A stretch of 64,000 nt of DNA, from assembly GCA_902612915.1 (NCBI GenBank), contig CACMFH010000001.1:92214-156213 (forward strand), in the 5' to 3' direction. The notes below the pieces were generated by a model, which worked only from the letters and a program-made list of their open reading frames with translations, made no database searches and had not been told where the DNA came from. The position numbers were made by a program, and so were the translations under genes. The stretch's first letter is position 1. Every line of letters begins with the position of its first letter. Of this stretch, positions 16,365 to 23,756 are shown in pieces. The DNA is from an uncultured SAR86 cluster bacterium. Its GTDB lineage: Bacteria; Pseudomonadota; Gammaproteobacteria; Magnimaribacterales; D2472.

Positions 16365-17432
16365 GTGAAGCAACTCTTAAGCTTTAAAGAAGTTAAAAAT
16401 CCACTAATATTTTTCCTTATTTTTTTTCCATATGTTACTTTTGGCATTTTTTCATCTGATACAAGTCCATTTTACTTATTATTAATTGCATTCTTAATTT
16501 TCTTACGATCAAGTTATTCTAGATTAGGATTGTTTAAGGCAGCTCTTTTTACATTTATTATTTTATTAATTGATTTTGTTATAACAACAGAAATAGACAT
16601 ATTAAAATTCTGCGCTACAGTTATTATTGCTGAATCATGTTTTCATTATGGTAGACTTTTGACATATAGCATTTCGTATAAATTAATTCTTTTTTTATCA
16701 GTCATATGGCTTTCTTCTGGTTTAATTACTCTTTTTCAACCAGATTTTTTTTCTTTTTTATTTTATCGTGTTGGATACAATTCAGAAATCTCTGGAGCAA
16801 TTCGAGGAGCTCCTGGTCTTACTCCTGAGCCTTCATATTATGGTATTGCATCTGCTTTTTTATATGCATTTGCAATGCAAACAAAGATTAATAGAACTGG
16901 AAATAAAACTCTTGACTTGCCGTCATTAATTTTTGGAATATCTGTTTTATTGTCTCTATCTCTATATGGGTTAGCAGTTTTAGGTGTACTAGCTTTTAAA
17001 TACAATAGATATTTATCTATTTTATTTCTAATCCTGGGACTATTTATTTTAACTTATATTGATACAACATTTGCAAGACTTACTTTAATATTGGCTGATG
17101 CTATTGCATCCGGTGGCTCATCTCTGCTAGAAGACAACTCAATAATGTATAGATTATCAAATTTCATTTTAATTTATGAAATTATAACTACTGACTCTTC
17201 AGGCACATCTGCATTAACAAGTGGTATAACTGTTTTATTTGCAAATTATGGATTATTGGCATTTTTGCTTATTTCTTTGATGTTCTTATTATCCAGCTGG
17301 GGCAGCACTGTCCTGAGGTTATCATCTAACTTATTCTTTTTACCTCTAATAATAGTGATGTTTTTCATTGGGCCTTTATCAAATCCTTATTTTTGGATTT
17401 ATTTAGGCTCAAGTTTTAGTGAAAAGAGATAA
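16365..17432 (+). CDS. Wzy-like O-antigen polymerase / O-antigen ligase family membrane protein
   Basis: A 355-residue polytopic membrane protein (about 9 to 11 hydrophobic segments) with a loop reading GAPGLTPEPSYYGIA, the Pro-Glu-Pro-Ser-Tyr motif frequent in O-antigen polymerases and ligases of this superfamily. A polymerase function is favoured because it is inside the repeat-unit cluster and WaaL ligases usually sit elsewhere. The start is GTG 16365, directly after the gmd stop. Sequence similarity among Wzy proteins is low, so the call rests on topology, motif and location. Confidence 0.7.
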   Translation: MKQLLSFKEVKNPLIFFLIFFPYVTFGIFSSDTSPFYLLLIAFLIFLRSSYSRLGLFKAALFTFIILLIDFVITTEIDILKFCATVIIAESCFHYGRLLTYSISYKLILFLSVIWLSSGLITLFQPDFFSFLFYRVGYNSEISGAIRGAPGLTPEPSYYGIASAFLYAFAMQTKINRTGNKTLDLPSLIFGISVLLSLSLYGLAVLGVLAFKYNRYLSILFLILGLFILTYIDTTFARLTLILADAIASGGSSLLEDNSIMYRLSNFILIYEIITTDSSGTSALTSGITVLFANYGLLAFLLISLMFLLSSWGSTVLRLSSNLFFLPLIIVMFFIGPLSNPYFWIYLGSSFSEKR

Positions 17433-17433
17433 A

Positions 17434-18297
17434 GTGAAATTTTCCATTATCACACCAGCCAAACAAATAGATGATTTTACAAAAATGGCCATTGATTCTG
17501 TTCAATCACAAACAATTAGATCTTTATTTGAACACATAATAATAATTGATGATCAAAATAGTAATTTGCCAGAGAATCACAAATATGAAAATTATTCTAT
17601 CAAGTACCTTAGGTCTAAAAGAACTATGGGGCCTTCATCATCAAGAAATGAGGGAATCTCAATTGCAAAAGGAGAAATTATATGTTTCTTAGACTCTGAT
17701 GATTTATGGACAAAAAATTATCTACAGGAACTTGAAAAAATTTTTGACTCAAAAAAAGAAGTTGACGCAGTCTCAGTAGGTGGATATAAATTTGGTGACA
17801 ATAGCAGTAATGGACTTATTACTACATGGCAAAAAGAGGGTTTGTTATCGCGAAATGCAATTTCATGGAATGCTATAGGCTGCCCTTCAGGATTCAGTTT
17901 TAGATACTCATTAAAAAAACTTGCAATTTTTGAAGAAAATCTGAGATGGTGTGAGGATTATCTATTTTATCTTAACCTAATGAAAAAACCTGACTTACAA
18001 ATTTACAGATCGAATGACCTTAATTATTGGTACAGAATTTCTAATACTCAAGTTACACATCAGCCAAAACGTTCGATGTTAGAGAATTCAAGAAAAGTTT
18101 TTGCAGAAATTTTTAAGCAAAATATTCGCAATTCTATTAATTTTAAATATTCGATAAATGTATATCTTCAATCAAAAAGATCATTCAATAAAGCAATAGG
18201 AAAAATTGTGTTGCCATATACGATTTTGCTTACTATCATCTCTCCAGGATGGTTTATAGGCACAATGGTGAAAATTCTTAAAACTAAAAGGCAATAA
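17434..18297 (+). CDS. glycosyltransferase family 2
   Basis: A GT-A glycosyltransferase of about 287 residues with KFSIITPAKQIDDFTKMAI, donor-site IIIIDDQNS, KRTMGPSSSRNEGI and the canonical DXD region FLDSDDLW, followed by the acceptor helix with WCEDYLFYLNL (ED motif). GTG 17434 gives the usual N-terminus; GTG 17419 in the same frame adds five charged residues and overlaps the polymerase gene by 14 bases. The C-terminal hydrophobic stretch may contact the membrane. Confidence 0.85.
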   Translation: MKFSIITPAKQIDDFTKMAIDSVQSQTIRSLFEHIIIIDDQNSNLPENHKYENYSIKYLRSKRTMGPSSSRNEGISIAKGEIICFLDSDDLWTKNYLQELEKIFDSKKEVDAVSVGGYKFGDNSSNGLITTWQKEGLLSRNAISWNAIGCPSGFSFRYSLKKLAIFEENLRWCEDYLFYLNLMKKPDLQIYRSNDLNYWYRISNTQVTHQPKRSMLENSRKVFAEIFKQNIRNSINFKYSINVYLQSKRSFNKAIGKIVLPYTILLTIISPGWFIGTMVKILKTKRQ

Positions 18298-18301
18298 TAT
18301 T

Positions 18302-19252
18302 ATGAATTCTAGAATATCTATTATTGGTGGAAACGGTTTTTTAGGATCAAAATTAAAAGAGGTATTCAAGCAATCTGATATTAACTTCGCCTCTTTTGAT
18401 ATTAATAACAAAAATGAAAATGATAATTACTTTGATATAACTTCACCAGATGACTGTAATAAATTAAATAATTCAGAGATTTGGATTAATTTAGCTGCTG
18501 TTCACAGAGACGATGAACCGAAAGAGCTATATGATTTAGTAAATGTAAAAGGTGCAAAAAATTTATGCCATGCTGCAGATAAGTTTGATGTAAAAACTAT
18601 TATTTTTACAAGCTCTGTTGCCATTTATGGCTTTGCACCTGAGGGTACTGATGAGACAGGCCAAGCAAATTATTTCAATGATTATGGAAGAACTAAATAT
18701 CTTGCAGAAAATATATATATTAATTGGTATAACAAAGATCCTGAAAATAGGAACCTAATAATCATAAGACCAACTGTAATATTTGGAGAGGGTAATAGGG
18801 GCAATGTCTATAATTTATTTAAACAAATTGCTTCAAAGAAATTTATCATGATTGGTAATGGAAAGAACATCAAATCTATGGCGTATGTAGATAATGTAGC
18901 AGAATTTATTAAATTTTCTTTGTCATTTAAGAAAAATCTTCATATATACAATTACATAGACAAACCTGATCTAGATATGAATACTTTGGTCAAGATGACC
19001 CGTAAAATTTTATTTGAAAAGAATAATGTTGGTTTTAGACTTCCATCTTTTCTGGGAATTTTTATTGGCAAATTAGCTGATTATGTATCAATATTAATTA
19101 GAAAAAAAATCCCAATAAGTAGCATAAGGGTCGAAAAATTTATGAAAACTACAAGTTTTAATTCATCAATAAAAAAAACAGGATTTGTTGCACCAATCTC
19201 TATGAAAGATGCTTTAACAAAAACTATTAGTTACGAGTTTTTAAAAAAATAA
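18302..19252 (+). CDS. NAD-dependent sugar epimerase/dehydratase
   Basis: A 316-residue extended SDR with IIGGNGFLGSKLKEVF (NAD), TSSVAIYGFAPEGT (catalytic serine region) and Tyr-x3-Lys in YGRTKYLAE. IRPTVIFGEGNRGN is the substrate-loop block of the UDP-sugar epimerase/reductase group. Similar genes at the end of O-antigen loci act as UDP-N-acetylhexosamine 4-epimerases or 4-keto reductases together with a WecA/WbpL-type initiator. The precise substrate cannot be read from sequence. It is the last clear gene of the island; core genes begin 18 bases later. Confidence 0.75.
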   Translation: MNSRISIIGGNGFLGSKLKEVFKQSDINFASFDINNKNENDNYFDITSPDDCNKLNNSEIWINLAAVHRDDEPKELYDLVNVKGAKNLCHAADKFDVKTIIFTSSVAIYGFAPEGTDETGQANYFNDYGRTKYLAENIYINWYNKDPENRNLIIIRPTVIFGEGNRGNVYNLFKQIASKKFIMIGNGKNIKSMAYVDNVAEFIKFSLSFKKNLHIYNYIDKPDLDMNTLVKMTRKILFEKNNVGFRLPSFLGIFIGKLADYVSILIRKKIPISSIRVEKFMKTTSFNSSIKKTGFVAPISMKDALTKTISYEFLKK

Positions 19253-19270
19253 ATTACAATACTTGTTAAA

Positions 19271-19870
19271 ATGATATCAATATTTAATCTTGAAAAATCT
19301 CCACCTTATGAAAAGTTCCAAAAACTTTATGACGACGCAATTAAATTAAAACAGCCCTCAATCGAAGCTATATGTATATCTTCATATTCTAAAAATTTAA
19401 GTTTGGTAGATTCGAGATTTGTTAATCTTAAGTACGTTAGAGAGAATGAATGGATTTTCTTTTCAAACTATAATTCTGTTAAAGCTATGCAGTTTGACGA
19501 GCATAACCAAATATCTGCATGTATGTATTGGCATAAAACTGATACTCAAATTCGTTTAAAAGCAAAAATTAAAAAATCTGATAAAAATTTTTCTGACAAT
19601 CACTACATCAAAAGAGAAATTTCAAAAAATGCATTAGCTCATAGCTCCAATCAATCGAAAATAATTAACAGTTATGATGATGTAAAAAATAAGTATGCAA
19701 AATGTCTCAATGATGAAAATCTCCTAATAAAAAGACCTGAATATTGGGGAGGTTATAGCTTCGTACCATATCAAATTGAATTTTGGGTAGGAAATCCAAA
19801 CAGATTAAATTATAGAGAAATGCATGAAATGGTTGACGAAAGCTGGACAAAAACAATACTGGAACCATGA
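19271..19870 (+). CDS. pdxH: pyridoxamine/pyridoxine 5'-phosphate oxidase
   Basis: A 199-residue FMN-dependent split-barrel protein. VNLKYVRENEWIFFSNYNS and KAMQFDEHNQISACMYWH match the FMN-binding strands, and RPEYWGGYSFVPYQIEFWVG is the PNPOx substrate block. The last residues (WTKTILEP) match the usual W...LxP ending. The final HDR arginine motif is replaced by NYREMHEM, and the N-terminal strand is altered (LVDSRFVNLK), so this may be a divergent PdxH or a related amine-phosphate oxidase. It would complete pyridoxal-phosphate synthesis in the cytoplasm. Confidence 0.8.
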   Translation: MISIFNLEKSPPYEKFQKLYDDAIKLKQPSIEAICISSYSKNLSLVDSRFVNLKYVRENEWIFFSNYNSVKAMQFDEHNQISACMYWHKTDTQIRLKAKIKKSDKNFSDNHYIKREISKNALAHSSNQSKIINSYDDVKNKYAKCLNDENLLIKRPEYWGGYSFVPYQIEFWVGNPNRLNYREMHEMVDESWTKTILEP

Positions 19871-19883
19871 ATTTAAATTATAT

Positions 19884-19911
19884 TTGCCAAAAAAATGATT
19901 TAGTTTAAAAT
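19884..19911 (+). promoter_or_regulatory. sigma-70 promoter for the infC operon
   Basis: TTGCCA (19884-19889) and TAAAAT (19906-19911) are separated by 16 bases, each matching the consensus at five of six positions. The expected start is near 19918, giving a leader of about 60 bases before the infC start. No terminator-antiterminator leader is evident. Confidence 0.55.
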
Positions 19912-19977
19912 TCACATTTTAAATCATGTACAAAGGTTCTAGATTTAGAAAATATAAAAAAAATTAAGGGTAACAAC

Positions 19978-20508
19978 ATAGCAAGTTCAAAAAAAAATAT
20001 AACTCCAATTAATGAAAAAATTAAGGCTGATGAGATTATGCTCATTAGTTCTTCTGGAGAAAAGCTAGGCCTTATGTCTTTAAAACAAGCTCTAGAATCA
20101 GCTCAATCATCCTCTTTAGATCTTGTACAAGTATCTCCTTCAGATGCAAGCCCAATTGTTTGCAAACTTTTAGATTATGGAAAACATCTTTTTGATAAGA
20201 AAAAAAGCATATCATCTTCAAAAGTAAAAGTTAAAAGAAATACTACTAAAGAAATAAAGTTTAGACCCTCAACAGACACAGGTGATTACAATATAAAATT
20301 AAAAAAAATTAAAGGCTTTATTCTTGACGGAGATAAGACTAAAATAACCGTCCGTTTTAGAGGAAGAGAAATTCTCAATAGTGATATGGGACTAGATTTA
20401 TTAAAAAGGCTTAAAGAAGAGTTAAGTGATATATCTCAAGTTGACCAAGAGCCATCCTTAGAGGGAAGACAGTTATTGATGGTTTTATCTCCTTTAAAAA
20501 AGAAATAG
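19978..20508 (+). CDS. infC: translation initiation factor IF-3, apparent AUA start
   Basis: IF-3 binds the 30S subunit and checks start codons. The conserved N-terminal block (PINEKIKADEIMLISSSGEK) runs upstream of the first ATG at 20038, so the true start must lie earlier. The frame is open back to 19909 but has no ATG, GTG or TTG. AAGGG at 19966-19970 sits 7 bases before ATA 19978, giving a 176-residue protein of normal IF-3 length. E. coli infC uses AUU for autoregulation, so a rare AUA here fits the same logic. The C-terminal domain (FRPSTDTGDYNIKLKKI and KITVRFRGREI) is normal. Confidence 0.88.
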   Translation: MASSKKNITPINEKIKADEIMLISSSGEKLGLMSLKQALESAQSSSLDLVQVSPSDASPIVCKLLDYGKHLFDKKKSISSSKVKVKRNTTKEIKFRPSTDTGDYNIKLKKIKGFILDGDKTKITVRFRGREILNSDMGLDLLKRLKEELSDISQVDQEPSLEGRQLLMVLSPLKKK

Positions 20509-20525
20509 ATTTAAACTAATAAAAA

Positions 20526-20720
20526 ATGGGATACAAATTAAAAACACATTCAGGGGCTTCAAAACGTTTTAAAAGAACAGGAACTTCTGTTAAAAGTAAA
20601 AGTGCAAATAGAAATCATATTCTCACAAAACAGAGCACTAAAAGAAAAAGACATAACAGAGGTCTTAATAAATTAAGTGGGACTGTTTTAAAAATGGCTT
20701 CAAAACTAATTGGAAAATAA
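20526..20720 (+). CDS. rpmI: 50S ribosomal protein L35
   Basis: A 64-residue very basic protein beginning [18 protein letters not shown], with [12 protein letters not shown] and [10 protein letters not shown], all typical of bL35. It lies 17 bases after infC in the conserved infC-rpmI-rplT order. It is part of the 50S subunit; in E. coli the operon is feedback-controlled by L20. No matching pseudoknot was worked out here. Confidence 0.97.
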   Translation: MGYKLKTHSGASKRFKRTGTSVKSKSANRNHILTKQSTKRKRHNRGLNKLSGTVLKMASKLIGK

Positions 20721-20722
20721 TT

Positions 20723-21070
20723 ATGCCTAGAGTAACAAAATCATTAACCGCCAGGTCAAAACATAAAAAGGTACTGAGTTCCACTAAAGGACATTATGGA
20801 GCTCGAAGTAGATTATTTAAGACTGCTAAACAATCTAAAATCAAAGCATTGCAATACGCATTTAGAGATAGGAAAAATAAAAAAAGGTCATTAAGAGCTT
20901 TATGGATTTCTAGAATCAATGCAGGCTCAAGAGAAATGAGCATCCCATATTCAAGGTTGATAAGATCTCTTGATGAAAAGAACATAATTTTAAATAGAAA
21001 AATTTTGTCAGATTTAGCAGTTTCAGATAATTCAACTTTTAGAAAGGTTGTAGATATAGCAGTTAATTAA
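20723..21070 (+). CDS. rplT: 50S ribosomal protein L20
   Basis: A 115-residue basic protein beginning PRVTKSLTARSKHKKVLSST, with the long N-terminal helix block KGHYGARSRLFKTAKQ and the globular domain ending in the usual leucine/aspartate-rich helix (LNRKILSDLAVSDN). bL20 is an early-assembly protein of the 50S subunit and the autoregulator of its operon in enterics. It starts 2 bases after the rpmI stop; full length. Confidence 0.97.
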   Translation: MPRVTKSLTARSKHKKVLSSTKGHYGARSRLFKTAKQSKIKALQYAFRDRKNKKRSLRALWISRINAGSREMSIPYSRLIRSLDEKNIILNRKILSDLAVSDNSTFRKVVDIAVN

Positions 21071-21079
21071 TAATGTTGA

Positions 21080-21805
21080 ATGTCTTCCTCAACCAAAGCT
21101 AATTTACCAAAGATAATTCACGAGAAGGGTGCTTATCATCCTATAAATCAAATGAGAGATTTAATAATCGATCTTTTAATTGATTTAGGGTTTGAGGAGA
21201 TTGATGGTCCTGAGATTGAAACTGAAGAATTTAATTTTGATATGTTGAATATAAAAAAATCTCATCCAGCTAGACAAATGCATGATACTTTTTACGTAAA
21301 TTCAAAATCTAATGTTTTAAGAACTCATACATCACCTGTTCAAATTAGGGGAATGTTAAAAAATAATCCTCCTTTTGGACTAATTTCTGGCGGAAAAGTT
21401 TACAGAAAAGATGATGATGCTACTCATTTGCCGATGTTTCATCAAGTTGAGGGCATATATGTTGATAAAGACGTAAATTTTGCAAATCTGAAGTACCTAA
21501 TCCATAAAATTGTGTATTCATTATTTGGTGATGGTGTTAAATTAAGATTTAGGCCATCTTATTTCCCTTTTACAGAACCCTCTGCAGAGGTTGATATACT
21601 CTCAAATGAAGGAAAATGGTTAGAAATTTTAGGATGTGGAATAGTCAATCCAATAGTTCTTGAAAATTGCAAAATAGATTCAACTAAATATAGTGGCTTT
21701 GCATTTGGGCTTGGTGTGGAAAGAATTGCAATGTTACTTAATGGCGTGAATGACATTAGAGAGTTTTATAAATCTAATTTGGATTTCTTAAAACAGTTTA
21801 AATGA
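21080..21805 (+). CDS. pheS: phenylalanyl-tRNA synthetase alpha subunit, lacking the N-terminal coiled coil
   Basis: A 241-residue class II synthetase core: motif 1 around GAYHPINQMRDLIIDLL, the GPEIETEEFNFDMLNI block, motif 2 GKVYRKDDDATHLPMFHQ and motif 3 FAFGLGVERIAMLLNGVND. Bacterial PheS is normally about 330 to 350 residues, the extra 85 to 100 forming an N-terminal coiled coil that grips tRNA-Phe. That part is absent: an in-frame TGA (21077-21079) directly abuts the ATG, and only 9 bases separate it from rplT. The catalytic core is intact, so activity is expected with altered tRNA contacts. Confidence 0.93.
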   Translation: MSSSTKANLPKIIHEKGAYHPINQMRDLIIDLLIDLGFEEIDGPEIETEEFNFDMLNIKKSHPARQMHDTFYVNSKSNVLRTHTSPVQIRGMLKNNPPFGLISGGKVYRKDDDATHLPMFHQVEGIYVDKDVNFANLKYLIHKIVYSLFGDGVKLRFRPSYFPFTEPSAEVDILSNEGKWLEILGCGIVNPIVLENCKIDSTKYSGFAFGLGVERIAMLLNGVNDIREFYKSNLDFLKQFK

Positions 21806-23715
21806 AAATACCCTACGCTGACATAGTCAAATATATCCCAGAAATTCCTTCTATAGATGCTATTTCCGAAAAATTATTTCAATTGGGTCATGAGCATGAA
21901 GTTGAAAAATCAATATTTAACATTGAGTTCACACCCAATAGAGGTGATTGTTTATCTTTGATAGGAATATTAAGAGATTTAGCTCTTTTTTATGAAATAA
22001 AAAAAGATTTTCCTATATTTCCTGATAAATTGGAAAAGCTCAATCTAAACTTTATAGATAATACTGACAATACTTGTACATTTATTACATTTTTAAAAAT
22101 TGATATCGATGACAAAATTTTGGATTATAAAGATTGTTTAAAATCATATTATGAACAAACTGATAATTTAAAAAACAATTTTTTCACAGACATTTCTAAT
22201 TATATTTCTTATGAGACTGGCCAACCAACTCATTGTTATGATGCAAAAGCAGTTGGAGGTAAAATTTCTCTTGATTTAGAAAAAGGTAAACATAACTTTC
22301 AAACTCTTTTAGATGAAAATGTTGAACTTTTTGGAAGTAATTTAGTATTCAAAAAAGATAATGAAATTATAAACTTAGCTGGCATTATGGGTGGTAAAAG
22401 TACTTCATGTTCGGAGAATACAAGATCTGTTCTAATAGAATGTGCAAGCTTTAATCCAGAAGCAATAGTAGGAAATGCTATCAAGTACAACTTAAAATCA
22501 GATGCTGCACATAAATTTGAGAGAGGTGTTGATCCGTGTTGTCATGATTTTGTTTTAAGAAGGTTTCTCAAACTGGTTCACGACCATGCAAATGTAAAAA
22601 ATGTTCAAATTTTTACAAAAGGTAATAGCGCTTATAAGCAGACAAACATTAAATATGATATTGATAAAATATCTAAAATTATAGGCATCAAGCCATCAGA
22701 AGAACTCTTTTCAAAAAGCTTGACCAAGCTTGGGTTTAAAATAGATAAAAAACTTATTCATGTTCCATCATATAGAAATGATATTAAGACTCTTAATGAC
22801 ATTGCTGAGGAAATTGCTAGAGCAATTGGATATGATTCTATTAAGTCAATTCCAATTTCTATACACTCAAATTCTAATCAATCTAAAAATTTAAATCAGA
22901 ATTTTTTAAGAGATTACTTGATATCAAAGGGTTTTTTTGAGGTAATAAATAATCCTTTCGTTGATTATTGTAATGAGTATTCAATTGAAATAGACAATCC
23001 TCTTGACATCAAAAGTGGATATCTTAGAACAAATCTTCAACAGTCCTTAATTAAAAATCTTCTTTACAATGAAAGAAGACAAAAAGATTCAATAAAAATT
23101 TTTGAAATTTCAGACATCTATCAAATTAGAAATAATGAAGTTTTTAATGAAAAAGTATTAGCCCTAATAGTATCTGGAAGAGTGGGAAAAAATTATCTAG
23201 ATTTTTCAAAAATTGTTGATAATGATTATATAAATGACTTATTTAAAGACATATTGCCGATCGAAAATATAAAAGTTAAAAACATTCTTCGTGAAGACCT
23301 AGACACTAAATTAAAAAACAAAATCTATTACTGTGAAATACCAATGAATGACATAAACATTGAAAATGATTTAGTTCTCAAAAATGAGAATAAAGAATTT
23401 TTAAAAATAAAGTATGTGCCAATTTCTGAATTTCCATCCTCAAATAGAGATCTCTCTTTTTCAGTCAAGAATAAATCAAAATTTAAAGATCTTGAGAATT
23501 TTATATTGAGCTATAAACATGATTTTATAAAAGAAGTTTTTGTCTTTGATTTTTTTGATAATAAAAAAAATAATGAAATAAAAATTGGTTTTAGATTTAT
23601 TTTTCAATCAGGTACTTCAACTCTTACAGACATTGAAATAAATAATGTTATGAAAGTTATTATTGAAAAAAGCATTACAATTGACGGCGTATCTGTTCCT
23701 GGATATGAAGTTTAG
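21802..23715 (+). CDS. pheT: phenylalanyl-tRNA synthetase beta subunit, lacking the OB-fold (B2) domain
   Basis: A 637-residue PheT, against about 790 in most bacteria. The N-terminal B1 half (to about residue 34, GHEHEVEKS) runs straight into the second B1 half (FNIEFTPNRGDCLS) without the roughly 110-residue EMAP/OB-fold tRNA-binding insertion. The B3/B4 editing domain is present (GQPTHCYDAKAV, LAGIMGGKSTSC, VLIECASF and KFERGVDP). The B5 and catalytic-like domains follow, and the C-terminal ferredoxin-fold anticodon-binding domain is present (PISEFPSSNRDLSFSV to GVSVPGYEV). It overlaps pheS by 4 bases (ATGA). Confidence 0.93.
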   Translation: MKIPYADIVKYIPEIPSIDAISEKLFQLGHEHEVEKSIFNIEFTPNRGDCLSLIGILRDLALFYEIKKDFPIFPDKLEKLNLNFIDNTDNTCTFITFLKIDIDDKILDYKDCLKSYYEQTDNLKNNFFTDISNYISYETGQPTHCYDAKAVGGKISLDLEKGKHNFQTLLDENVELFGSNLVFKKDNEIINLAGIMGGKSTSCSENTRSVLIECASFNPEAIVGNAIKYNLKSDAAHKFERGVDPCCHDFVLRRFLKLVHDHANVKNVQIFTKGNSAYKQTNIKYDIDKISKIIGIKPSEELFSKSLTKLGFKIDKKLIHVPSYRNDIKTLNDIAEEIARAIGYDSIKSIPISIHSNSNQSKNLNQNFLRDYLISKGFFEVINNPFVDYCNEYSIEIDNPLDIKSGYLRTNLQQSLIKNLLYNERRQKDSIKIFEISDIYQIRNNEVFNEKVLALIVSGRVGKNYLDFSKIVDNDYINDLFKDILPIENIKVKNILREDLDTKLKNKIYYCEIPMNDINIENDLVLKNENKEFLKIKYVPISEFPSSNRDLSFSVKNKSKFKDLENFILSYKHDFIKEVFVFDFFDNKKNNEIKIGFRFIFQSGTSTLTDIEINNVMKVIIEKSITIDGVSVPGYEV

Positions 23716-23723
23716 TCTTGTAA

Positions 23724-23734
23724 TGATATATAAT
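23724..23734 (+). promoter_or_regulatory. extended -10 promoter element for the OPX gene
   Basis: The string TGATATATAAT contains both an extended TGn-TATATA and a TATAAT hexamer (23729-23734), about 22 bases before the ATG at 23757. No good -35 is present, as expected for an extended -10 promoter. A weak GAGAG lies before the start codon. Confidence 0.45.
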
Positions 23735-23756
23735 TGTTAAAAAATGAGAGCACATT

